This document shows, piece after piece, positions 15,094 to 22,467 of a stretch of DNA of 32,672 nt. A program made the position numbers and the translations under genes. Where the stretch lies: positions 1 to 32,672 of the forward strand of contig CAKMOD010000043.1 of NCBI GenBank assembly GCA_927910885.1. The letters are read 5' to 3'. This stretch comes from an uncultured Prevotella sp. GTDB lineage: Bacteria; Bacteroidota; Bacteroidia; Bacteroidales; Bacteroidaceae. The stretch's first letter is position 1, and the number at the start of each line of letters is the position of its first letter. The notes under the pieces were generated by a model. That model was not told where the DNA came from, searched no databases, and was given only the letters and a program-made list of their open reading frames with translations.

Positions 15094-16743
15094 ATTGGTT
15101 CTAACGACGTGTCCCTGCTTGATTTCGAAGTAGATGTTATTCATTGGAATATCCGAATCATTGTACACTCGGATGTTCTCCGCATGCTCTGGATGACGAT
15201 TTGCATAGAGTTGCAAAGCCTTTTCAGCATTGATAATACGTATCATTCCAGGGATATCCTTCGTTTCTCTACGCGCATTCGGGTCAATAGACAATGAGAT
15301 ATGATGATCTTCCTTGATAATCTCAAAACCTTCTTCGTCATGTAAAAGTACACAATCCTTTGCACGTTGCCAGCTATCGAAGGTTGAAAAGTCCATGTTG
15401 TCTACATCTGCTGGAGGTGGTGTACAGGTAATATTACGTGTATAACCGCAACGACCGTACCAATCGTAAAGCCATTCTTCAGCAGGTATCAACGATGCAA
15501 AAACCACATCCTTATGGTAAAGGCGGAAGTGAGCCTGCGACATTAGGCTATTACCCATATTCTGTTTGCGGAACTCTTCTCGTACACTCACACCACTAAT
15601 ATAAGCCGTTTGGACCTCCTCATCATAATACTTCAGCGTATAGGGGAGTGTCTGAAGGGCAGCCACCGTGTGCTGATTGACCTGACAGATCACATTATAT
15701 TCAGGTTTAAAAACACGTGAGAAATAAAGTTGAACGAAGGCTTCAACGTCTTGGAAGGTATCACGCCATAAAGCAATGGTTTCTTCTTTAATCTTTTCTT
15801 GTGACTCCTCCTGTGCCAAAGGATATTTCTCCATGACCACACTCTTCTCCAAAAGGATGTCTGGTTTATAGGAAAGTTTCGCATAACGGAGTCCTTCTAT
15901 TCCAAGGTCTTCCTCACGATTCATATACTCATACTGCTCTGGAAGGTGCTGTGCAAACTCTTGATTGATAATAGAGAATGCTCCTTCGTATGCCGTATCA
16001 GCCTTTTCCACACAAACATCGAACACCTTATCCGTGATAGGACAGCCGAAAGTAAAAGCTATCAACTTCCCATCAACCCATATCGTACCACCAATGGCAC
16101 CAATCTCATCCCACAAATCGAAGACACGTGTCATAGAACGAAGTTCTTCAGAGAGTTCTTCCGTATCTTCGTTATCCTCCTTTGTGACAGCCCTCCAGTT
16201 CTCTTCTACAGCGATACACTCGGGTATCATCTCCTTTGTAAGCGGACGATACTCATAGTTAGGATAGCTCTTACGGAACTTATTACAATGATTTCGTTTG
16301 CCTTGAAGTTTCTTACCAGACAATGTTGCCAACTTTTCACGGGTATAGATGTAATCAAAATGGTCGCGATCGGGCTTTATAAAGAAAGTGTCTGGGAAAG
16401 TTTCCTCCAAAACACTAACCATATAAGAACAAACACCCAACAATAAGAAGGGATGACCCAAGGTGATTGCATCATCTCGCATCTGTCTAATAACAGCTGC
16501 AAAGCGCTCACGCATAGCCTCATCCCACTTACATTTCCACACTGGAGCCATATAGGCAAGATGATGTCCTGTATAAAAACGGAATACTAAAAAGCCGTCA
16601 ACCTCAGCTATTTGCGTATTATATAAGAAACGCCATGAAATAATATTTGCAAAGCTTAAATCGCAATTCATGCGATCACCACATAGCGTATAACTTTGTA
16701 TTAATTCACGGTCGGTTGTCTTTACATCATGAAATTTTATCAT
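15067..16743 (-). CDS. DUF2156 (LPG synthase C-terminal-like)-GNAT fusion protein
   Basis: This two-part acyltransferase starts MIKFHDVKTTDRELIQSYTL at 16743. The frame extends to 16833, but a promoter at 16769-16800 lies inside that extension, so the shorter form is chosen (558 residues as it stands). The first 300 or so residues match DUF2156, related to the aminoacyl-transferring domain of phosphatidylglycerol lysyltransferases (RNHCNKFRKSYPNYEYRPL, YMNREEDLGIEGLRYAKLSY). Next is a GNAT acetyltransferase domain with VSVREEFRKQNMGNSLM as the acetyl-CoA loop, then a C-terminal part that recalls the SCP2-like domain of Eis proteins. In relatives as I know them these parts may be separate genes. 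The C-terminal 25-30 residues appear to be lost to a frameshift. Substrates are unknown. Confidence 0.85.
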   Translation of the reverse strand: MIKFHDVKTTDRELIQSYTLCGDRMNCDLSFANIISWRFLYNTQIAEVDGFLVFRFYTGHHLAYMAPVWKCKWDEAMRERFAAVIRQMRDDAITLGHPFLLLGVCSYMVSVLEETFPDTFFIKPDRDHFDYIYTREKLATLSGKKLQGKRNHCNKFRKSYPNYEYRPLTKEMIPECIAVEENWRAVTKEDNEDTEELSEELRSMTRVFDLWDEIGAIGGTIWVDGKLIAFTFGCPITDKVFDVCVEKADTAYEGAFSIINQEFAQHLPEQYEYMNREEDLGIEGLRYAKLSYKPDILLEKSVVMEKYPLAQEESQEKIKEETIALWRDTFQDVEAFVQLYFSRVFKPEYNVICQVNQHTVAALQTLPYTLKYYDEEVQTAYISGVSVREEFRKQNMGNSLMSQAHFRLYHKDVVFASLIPAEEWLYDWYGRCGYTRNITCTPPPADVDNMDFSTFDSWQRAKDCVLLHDEEGFEIIKEDHHISLSIDPNARRETKDIPGMIRIINAEKALQLYANRHPEHAENIRVYNDSDIPMNNIYFEIKQGHVVRTNHPCLIPAH

Positions 16744-16768
16744 AACATTATCTGCTTTGTTTATAATA

Positions 16769-16800
16769 CAAAGATATACAGAAAACTCAAGACTCCCAAA
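16769..16800 (-). promoter_or_regulatory. Promoter of the DUF2156-GNAT gene
   Basis: On the minus strand TTTG (16800-16797), a 20-bp spacer and TATCTTTG (16776-16769) predict a start near 16765 and a leader of about 22 nt. Confidence 0.78.
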
Positions 16801-16902
16801 GAGTAGGTTGTTTTTGTTGCTATCCAATAGCACTTCATTTGCATATTTGGGTAGTACAAGCCTTTCCTAACAACAAATTGCCCTCAGACTAATAATATAT
16901 TA

Positions 16903-17016
16903 CAAGCCATTTAACCCTCAGCACAATTGGTGTTTACCATGCGCACCACATGTGCGGAGCATTAGCACCACATGTGCGGAACGACAACACATCGCTAAAA
17001 AATACGAAGAAAAAGA
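16903..17016. repeat. Palindromic-unit repeat element, copy 1
   Basis: This element runs from CAAGCCATTTA to the AAGAAAAAGA stretch. It contains 24-bp units of the form GCACCACATGTGCGGAgcnt, each with a self-complementary GCACnnnTGTGC core. A second element of almost the same length and layout lies at 21437-21551, and a shorter relative at 29902-29980. Confidence 0.8.
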
Positions 17017-17120
17017 CATCTTTGTCCCTATTATATATAGAAGATACTCACAACGAAAGTAGATGGAAAATGATTGCCAACCTGTATAAACCTGTTTTAT
17101 AGGAGAAAACGATAATTATG

Positions 17121-17162
17121 TTTGGAATTACAACTTTCTTTTGCTATCTTTGCATAGCAAAA
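17121..17162 (+). promoter_or_regulatory. pta promoter overlapped by a palindrome
   Basis: TTTG at 17121-17124, a 20-bp spacer and TATCTTTG at 17145-17152 form a consensus promoter. A perfect 9-bp inverted repeat TTTTGCTAT-N6-ATAGCAAAA (17139-17162) is centred on the -7 box and could be an operator. Confidence 0.75.
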
Positions 17163-17197
17163 CAGAATTTATAATAATTACATTTTAAAAGACATAT

Positions 17198-18241
17198 ATG
17201 GACTTATTAGAGCAAATCGTTGCACGTGCTAAAGCCGATAAGCAGCGTATCGTGCTCCCCGAGGCAGAAGAGGAGCGTACCCTTAGGGCAGCTGACAGAG
17301 TGTTAGCTGATGACATCGCCAATCTGATCCTCATTGGAAACCCAGCCAACATTCATAAGCTTGCCGCAGAATGGGGGCTTAAGAACATTGACAAGGCTAC
17401 CATTGTTGACCCAGAGAACAACCCAAAGAGTGAAGAATATGCTGAGAAATTGGCTGAATTGCGCCAGAAGAAGGGCATGACTATCGAGCAGGCTCGCGAA
17501 CTGGTTACCAAGAACAACCTCTACCTCGGTTGTATGATTATCAAGACTGAAGGTGCTGACGGTCAGATTTCTGGTGCTCTCTCTACAACAGGTGACACCC
17601 TTCGTCCTGCTTTGCAGATTATTAAATGTGCGCCAGGTATCAGCTGTGTAAGTGGTGCTATGCTAATTCTTACACACGAGGAGCAGTATGGTGAGAACGG
17701 TATTGTCGTTATGGGCGACGTTGCTGTTACTCCAAACCCAACTGCTGACCAATTGGCACAGATTGCATATACCACTGCAGAGACAGCAAAGAGTGTTGCA
17801 GGCTTCCAGAATCCATACGTAGCTATGCTGAGCTTCTCAACAAAGGGCTCTGCACAGGATGCTAAGGACCGTGAGACTGGTAAGAGTGTTTATATCATTG
17901 ATAAGGTAGTTGAGGCTACAAAGATTGCCAAGGAGAAGTTCCCTGAACTGAAGGTTGATGGCGAGTTGCAAGCTGATGCAGCATTAGTTCCAGCTGTTGC
18001 AGCAAAGAAGGCACCGGGTTCAAGTATCGCAGGTAAGGCAAACGTACTCATTGTTCCTAACCTTGAGGTAGGCAACATCGGCTATAAGCTGATTGAGCGA
18101 CTCGGTGGTGCAAAGGCTATTGGCCCAATCCTCCAAGGTATTGCTCGCCCTGTAAACGACCTTTCTCGCGGCTGTTGCGTTGATGATATCTACTACATGG
18201 TAGCCATCACAGCGTGTCAGGCACAGGATTCTAAGAAATAA
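17198..18241 (+). CDS. pta: Phosphate acetyltransferase
   Basis: Pta converts acetyl-CoA and phosphate to acetyl phosphate in the cytoplasm, the first step of acetate formation. At 347 residues it is the short form, consisting only of the catalytic PTA/PTB domain, without the DRTGG/P-loop regulatory N-terminus of the E. coli enzyme. Recognisable stretches are RIVLPEAEEERTLRAADRV, SGALSTTGDTLRPALQII, AMLSFSTKGSA and DGELQADAALVPAVAAKK. It is followed 118 bp later by ackA on the same strand. The gap between them has only an imperfect hairpin, so co-transcription is likely. Confidence 0.96.
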   Translation: MDLLEQIVARAKADKQRIVLPEAEEERTLRAADRVLADDIANLILIGNPANIHKLAAEWGLKNIDKATIVDPENNPKSEEYAEKLAELRQKKGMTIEQARELVTKNNLYLGCMIIKTEGADGQISGALSTTGDTLRPALQIIKCAPGISCVSGAMLILTHEEQYGENGIVVMGDVAVTPNPTADQLAQIAYTTAETAKSVAGFQNPYVAMLSFSTKGSAQDAKDRETGKSVYIIDKVVEATKIAKEKFPELKVDGELQADAALVPAVAAKKAPGSSIAGKANVLIVPNLEVGNIGYKLIERLGGAKAIGPILQGIARPVNDLSRGCCVDDIYYMVAITACQAQDSKK

Positions 18242-18359
18242 TTGTAGAATTAGGAATGATGGTATAGGCATTCTGACAGCGTTTTGAAAATCTCCAAAGA
18301 TAACAAAGAGACTGACTGAACATTACCTATAGCATCCTTCTAAAATAATAATTCTTTAT

Positions 18360-19565
18360 ATGAAGATATTAGTTTTAAACTGCGGTAGTAGTTCCATTAA
18401 GTACAAGTTGTACGATATGGCAGATGAGTCAGTATTGGCTCAGGGTGGTGTTGAGCGTATCGGACTCGATGAGGCATTCATCAAGGTGAAACTTGATAAT
18501 GGTGAGAAGAAGCAGATTATGGCTGACCTTCCAACCCACAAGGAGGGTGTAGCACTCGTATTCAAGGTGCTCCTCGACCCAGAGTTTGGCGCACTTAAGA
18601 GCCTTGATGAGATTGATGCCGTTGGTCATCGTGTCGTACAGGGTGGCGACCTCTTTGAGAAAAGCTGCATCGTAACCAAGGAAGTAGAGGCAGGTATTGA
18701 GAGTCTTATCGACCTTGCACCTGTTCACAACGCTGGTCACTTGCGCGGTTTACGTGCTGTTGATGCTTTAATGCCTCACACTCCACAGGTAGTTGTATTC
18801 GACAATGCTTTCCACAGCACAATGCCAGACTACGCTTACCTCTACGCAGTACCTTACGATCTCTACAAGAAGTACCATGTTCGCCGCTATGGTTTCCACG
18901 GTACAAGCCATCGTTACGTATCACATCGTGTCTGCGAGATGCTTGGCGTTGATATTAAGACACAGAAGATCATTACTTGCCACATTGGTAATGGTGCTTC
19001 AATCGCTGCTATCAAGGGTGGTAAGGTTATCGACACTTCAATGGGCTTGACTCCATTGGCAGGTTTGATGATGGGTTCTCGTTCTGGTGATATCGACCCT
19101 TCAGCAGTGACTTATCTGATGGAGAAACTCGGAAAGAAGCCACAGGAGATGGCAGACTTCCTTAACAAGGAGTCTGGTGTACTTGGTATTACAGGTATCA
19201 GCTCTGATATGCGCGACATTGAGAACGCTGACAACGCTGGTGATAAGATGGCTCATTTGGCATTGCAGATGTACACTTATCGTATTAAGAAGTACATTGG
19301 TGCATACGCTGCAGCAATGAATGGTGTTGACATCATCGTTTGGACAGCTGGTGTTGGCGAGAATCAGACGGGTCTTCGTTGGGATGCTTGCCAGGATATG
19401 GAGTATCTTGGTGTTAAGCTTGACAAGGAGCGCAATATGTGTCGTGGTGAGGAGAGAATCATCTCTACCGATGACTCAAAGGTTAAGGTTGTACTTGTTC
19501 CTACCGACGAGGAGATTGTTATTGCTCGTGACACTCAAGAACTTGTTAAGGACTTGAAGAAATAA
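18360..19565 (+). CDS. ackA: Acetate kinase
   Basis: AckA transfers phosphate from acetyl phosphate to ADP, yielding acetate and ATP, the main substrate-level ATP step of fermentation alongside pta. At 401 residues it is full length. The ASKHA-fold motifs are present: LNCGSSSIKYKLYD at the N-terminus, RRYGFHGTSHRYVS, CHIGNGASIAAI, DTSMGLTPLAGLMMGSRSGD and VWTAGVGENQ. The conserved catalytic Asp and Arg regions show no disruption. It is downstream of pta and ends ahead of two hairpins. Confidence 0.97.
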   Translation: MKILVLNCGSSSIKYKLYDMADESVLAQGGVERIGLDEAFIKVKLDNGEKKQIMADLPTHKEGVALVFKVLLDPEFGALKSLDEIDAVGHRVVQGGDLFEKSCIVTKEVEAGIESLIDLAPVHNAGHLRGLRAVDALMPHTPQVVVFDNAFHSTMPDYAYLYAVPYDLYKKYHVRRYGFHGTSHRYVSHRVCEMLGVDIKTQKIITCHIGNGASIAAIKGGKVIDTSMGLTPLAGLMMGSRSGDIDPSAVTYLMEKLGKKPQEMADFLNKESGVLGITGISSDMRDIENADNAGDKMAHLALQMYTYRIKKYIGAYAAAMNGVDIIVWTAGVGENQTGLRWDACQDMEYLGVKLDKERNMCRGEERIISTDDSKVKVVLVPTDEEIVIARDTQELVKDLKK

Positions 19566-19575
19566 TAAAGACAGA

Positions 19576-19629
19576 TATAGGCGTTATAGGCGATTTTATG
19601 CTTTTATAAAATACCTAATAACGCCTATA
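19576..19629 (+). terminator. Hairpin directly after ackA
   Basis: TATAGGCGTTATAGG (19576-19590) pairs with CCTAATAACGCCTATA (19614-19629) with one bulge. No real T run follows, so it may stabilise the 3' end rather than terminate. Confidence 0.5.
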
Positions 19630-19669
19630 ATTGTATACTTACGCTGGCAAACAGCGATAAAACTCCATA

Positions 19670-19837
19670 AAAATGCGAAAGGTAGTTGTCTCACGACAAC
19701 TACCTTTCTTTTGACTAAACTTAATCTACAAACCTGAGTTTTAATTTTATATTATGAATGTCTTAAATCGAATTTAGGGCCTAAGCCTCTTTTATCTTAT
19801 CTCGGTAATGAGCTGCTACTCATTCCTCTTAAAGACA
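19670..19837 (-). ncRNA. Candidate small RNA with own promoter and terminator
   Basis: A consensus minus-strand promoter at 19841-19872 points into a region with no reading frame. About 165 nt downstream a 14-bp perfect stem (GAAAGGTAGTTGTC, 19677-19690 with 19695-19708) is closed on the minus strand by a GTGA tetraloop (GNRA type) and followed by ATTTTTA. The RNA between could fold further: TGTCTT with AAGACA, and GGAATGAG-TAGCAG-CTCATTACC. No known RNA family is recognised. The alternative is that the hairpin is only a bidirectional terminator for ackA and lpxH. Confidence 0.5.
19677..19712 (+). terminator. Strong bidirectional terminator hairpin
   Basis: A perfect 14-bp stem with a 4-nt loop is followed by TTTT on the plus strand and by ATTTTTA on the minus strand. 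It would end ackA transcripts and the leftward candidate small RNA. Confidence 0.85.
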
Positions 19838-19840
19838 ATG

Positions 19841-19872
19841 CAAAGTTACACTTTTGTTTCGTAACCTCCAAA
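19841..19872 (-). promoter_or_regulatory. Orphan minus-strand promoter downstream of lpxH
   Basis: TTTG (19872-19869), a 20-bp spacer and TAACTTTG (19848-19841) on the minus strand. It drives transcription away from lpxH towards the gap before ackA, where there is no gene. Confidence 0.7.
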
Positions 19873-19948
19873 TTATTTTGCGAAAATTCACTTTTTTATA
19901 CTCAAAAAATACCCTTTTATATTTACAAATAGGATATTTTTACGTTTC

Positions 19949-20713
19949 TTAAGGCTTGCTTTCACCTTCTACATACTCTTCAAGGAACATGTGTTCACCA
20001 TCAAATACGGCATAAGTGAACTGCCATATCCAGTCACCAAGAATCAATAAACGAGCCTTCCGCGACAAGGTGAGGTCGAGTTCAATATGACGATGTCCAT
20101 AAATATAATAGTCTATATCTTTATGTGTGGACATATACTCCTTCGTGTACTGCACCAGATACTCCTTATCTTCGCCCAAGAAGGGAACTTCCTTACCATC
20201 AGCACGTTTCAGCCTACTCCTTTTTGCCCAGTTCAACCCCAACTGCATACCCCACCAAGGGTGGAAGAAGTTGAGTAGTCGTTGACAGAAAGGATTATGA
20301 AACACCTTACGAAGGAAGCGAAACTTTGGATCAGGATCACCTAATCCATCCCCATGCGCAAGGTAAAAGACCTTATCATAAATCTCTGTTGTAACAGGTT
20401 TACGATGCAGGATTACACCACATTCTTTCTCCAAATACCCATAAGTCCAAAGATCATGATTTCCTGTGAAAAAATGAACCTCCACTCCCATATCCGTTAA
20501 TTCGGATATTTTACCAAGGAAACGAGTAAAACCTTTAGGAACGACATACTTATACTCATTCCAGAAGTCGAACATATCGCCCAACAAATAGACTGCCGCA
20601 GCCTTATGCTTAATGCTATCCAAGAAGCGTACAAGGCGTCGTTCATGTGTGCGACGATGCTCTATTGCGAGTGATCCGAGGTGTGCATCGGAGAGAAAAT
20701 AGATATTCTTCAT
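19949..20713 (-). CDS. lpxH: UDP-2,3-diacylglucosamine pyrophosphohydrolase
   Basis: LpxH cleaves UDP-2,3-diacylglucosamine to lipid X and UMP at the inner face of the cytoplasmic membrane, a step of lipid A synthesis. The 254-residue protein has the full calcineurin-like metallophosphoesterase set: DAH (Asp9, His11), LLGDMFDFW (Asp46), FTGNHDLW (Asn85, His86), LAHGDGLG (His120) and YIYGHRHIE near the C-terminus. The length is close to the family norm. It lies downstream of the SufT-like gene on the same strand with about 154 bp between, which contain a palindrome. This supports a Gram-negative outer membrane with lipid A. Confidence 0.93.
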   Translation of the reverse strand: MKNIYFLSDAHLGSLAIEHRRTHERRLVRFLDSIKHKAAAVYLLGDMFDFWNEYKYVVPKGFTRFLGKISELTDMGVEVHFFTGNHDLWTYGYLEKECGVILHRKPVTTEIYDKVFYLAHGDGLGDPDPKFRFLRKVFHNPFCQRLLNFFHPWWGMQLGLNWAKRSRLKRADGKEVPFLGEDKEYLVQYTKEYMSTHKDIDYYIYGHRHIELDLTLSRKARLLILGDWIWQFTYAVFDGEHMFLEEYVEGESKP

Positions 20714-20764
20714 GTCATTGGGTAATGAGGAAGGATGGTAAGGGGGTGATGATTCTGCTCTTTA

Positions 20765-20785
20765 TTCTGAGGCAATGCCTCAGAA
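20765..20785. repeat. Perfect 21-bp palindrome after the SufT-like gene
   Basis: TTCTGAGGCA, one base, then TGCCTCAGAA is perfectly self-complementary. It may cap the 3' end of the SufT-like mRNA. There is no T run. Confidence 0.7.
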
Positions 20786-20867
20786 GGAGGGACAGAATGA
20801 TAGAGACAAGATAGCCCATTTAAACAGAGGCTTAGCTGCTCTATTCTACAAGGGAGCGTAAACAGGC

Positions 20868-21188
20868 TTACTCGAAGCCTAATTCAACGCGTGCCTCTTC
20901 TGTCATCATACTCTGATCCCAGACTGGCTCAAAAACAAGGTTGATATTTGCAGCCTTCACACCTTCCACGCTTTCCACCTTTGTACGTACGTCTTCAAGA
21001 ATGAAATCTGCTGCAGGACAAGATGGTGAAGTAAAGGTCATATCCATATCAAGGTTGCCCTCTTCATTCACATCAATCTTATAAATCATACCAAGATCAT
21101 AGATATTCACTGGTATCTCTGGGTCGTAAACGGTCTTCAACACGTCAACGATTCTTTCTTCTATCTTTGTTTTCTCTTCTATTGTCAT
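20868..21188 (-). CDS. SufT/MIP18-family iron-sulfur assembly factor (DUF59)
   Basis: This 106-residue DUF59 protein starts MTIEEKTKIEERIVDVLKTV at 21188. The frame is open to 21293, but that ATG lies upstream of the predicted transcription start and the extra 35 residues do not fit the family. Key parts are YDPEIPVNIYDLGMIY (21-36) and TFTSPSCPAADF with Cys57, the cysteine thought to bind iron or a cluster. Relatives help maturation of Fe-S proteins. The suf genes themselves are not in view. A consensus promoter at 21291-21321 predicts a leader of about 100 nt. Confidence 0.9.
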   Translation of the reverse strand: MTIEEKTKIEERIVDVLKTVYDPEIPVNIYDLGMIYKIDVNEEGNLDMDMTFTSPSCPAADFILEDVRTKVESVEGVKAANINLVFEPVWDQSMMTEEARVELGFE

Positions 21189-21290
21189 AATTAGTGATTC
21201 TTTAAATTGAATTATCTTTTTATTAAACATAGTGCAAGTGAGCGCAATGAAAAGTTTACTTTCGTATTGCCGAACACAGCCTATCTTTTG

Positions 21291-21321
21291 CAAAGATAGT
21301 AATTAAAAACTATAATCACAA
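21291..21321 (-). promoter_or_regulatory. Promoter of the SufT-like gene
   Basis: On the minus strand TTG (21321-21319), 20 bp and TATCTTTG (21298-21291). The -7 box is half of a palindrome CTATCTTT-TGC-AAAGATAG at 21281-21299. Confidence 0.72.
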
Positions 21322-21436
21322 TAATTCATTGCAGAAAGGTTACATTCTATTGTGAGATTACATACAGAAAATAGTCTATTTGCAGTGTATAAATTAATAA
21401 AAGGAAGATGAACAGTCTTGAAAAAGAAGTATAACG

Positions 21437-21551
21437 CAAGCCATTTAGCACTCCGCACCATTGGTGCGGAGCATCAACACAACACGTGCGGAGGCTTAGC
21501 ACGAGTGGTGCGGAGTAACAACGCAGCAGCTAAAGATGGGAAGAAAGAGCC
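21437..21551. repeat. Palindromic-unit repeat element, copy 2
   Basis: This begins CAAGCCATTTA like copy 1. It includes a perfect 21-bp palindrome (21451-21471, CTCCGCACCA/TGGTGCGGAG) and two related GTGCGGAG units about 24 bp apart. It ends in a GCTAAA...AAGAAAGA stretch shared with copy 1. It fills the gap between radC and the SufT-like gene. Confidence 0.82.
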
Positions 21552-21658
21552 GACATGGACATTACAAAGAATGTTATCAGACGCTTATGGCTAACCTATA
21601 TGGGAAATATTCACCTGACAACACCAATGGCATATAGATTTTTTTGATTCTTTTTTAG

Positions 21659-22345
21659 CTATAACTTTCCTTCCTCTCGATATGAGAAATACCCTCCATC
21701 GGTAAGTATTACATGGTCTGCAAAGTGGATATGAAGCAAATCGCAGGCTTTATGAATATGCGATGTCAGCATATCATCTTCCCTACTTGGATTCGTACTG
21801 CCACTGGGGTGATTATGACAAAAAGCCAAAACGGTAGTGTTCTTTAACAGCACCTCCTTCATCATCAGACGAAGATCGACAGGTGCCATAGTAAGTCCAC
21901 CCACCGAAATGCGCTTGGCTTCGATGAGTCGGAAGTTCTGTTTCATCATTAAAACCCAGCCTTCTTCGATATCAAGGTCTTGTATCGTCGTGTGCATAAA
22001 CTGGTAAATATTCTCAGCACTATTGAGTATTGGTACCTCTTCCACTGTCGCTTTCTGCCGTCTTTTACCTAATTCACAAGCTGCAAGAATAGTGATTGCC
22101 TTTGCCGAACCGATGCCCTTGTATTGCTCTAAGTCACGAATAGAAAGCTTCCCAAGTGTATTCAGATTATTATTACAGTCATTGAGAATACGCTTCATTA
22201 GGTCTACTGCACTCTCTTTCGGTGTGCCAGAACCAATTAGAATAGCCAGTAATTCAGCATCACTGAGCGCAGCAGCCCCCAGTCTTTCAAGTTTTTCGCG
22301 TGGGCGATCAGCCTCAGCCCAGTGAGAGATAGTGAGTTTGTCCAT
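21659..22345 (-). CDS. radC: RadC family JAB1/MPN protein
   Basis: The 228-residue RadC protein has an N-terminal RPREKLERLGAAALSDAELLAILIGSGT region, a helix-hairpin-helix (YKGIGSAKAITILAACELG, 75-93) and a JAMM/MPN domain. The metal-binding motif HNHPSG has His177 and His179, with a downstream acidic residue in SREDD (Asp190). Despite its name, its role in DNA repair is not established. The family is widespread and often linked to mobile DNA, though here the neighbours are housekeeping genes. It is followed by a repeat and preceded by a G/C-rich hairpin on the same strand. Confidence 0.93.
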   Translation of the reverse strand: MDKLTISHWAEADRPREKLERLGAAALSDAELLAILIGSGTPKESAVDLMKRILNDCNNNLNTLGKLSIRDLEQYKGIGSAKAITILAACELGKRRQKATVEEVPILNSAENIYQFMHTTIQDLDIEEGWVLMMKQNFRLIEAKRISVGGLTMAPVDLRLMMKEVLLKNTTVLAFCHNHPSGSTNPSREDDMLTSHIHKACDLLHIHFADHVILTDGGYFSYREEGKL

Positions 22346-22358
22346 AGTATAGAAGTGG

Positions 22359-22391
22359 CCCCTCCCCCAGCCCCTCCCCCAAAGGGAGGGG
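22359..22391. repeat. CCCCTCCC repeat/hairpin
   Basis: CCCCTCCC occurs twice (22360-22367 and 22371-22378). The second copy pairs with GGGAGGGG (22384-22391) around CCAAA. It lies between the glycosyltransferase gene and radC. Confidence 0.75.
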
Positions 22392-22467
22392 AGTGATTAC
22401 CACTATTATTTGTTATTTAGGATGTAGATTTGGTTGTGTAGATAGTTATTGAAGTGTGAATTATGAA

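Noticed and set aside
16744..16833. N-terminal extension of the DUF2156-GNAT protein
   Set aside because: The consensus promoter at 16769-16800 lies inside it, so it is not transcribed as part of this mRNA.
19670..19837. Assigning the candidate small RNA to 6S or SRP RNA
   Set aside because: It lacks the long bulged rod of 6S RNA and the GGAA-loop/AGCAGC bulge arrangement of SRP RNA.
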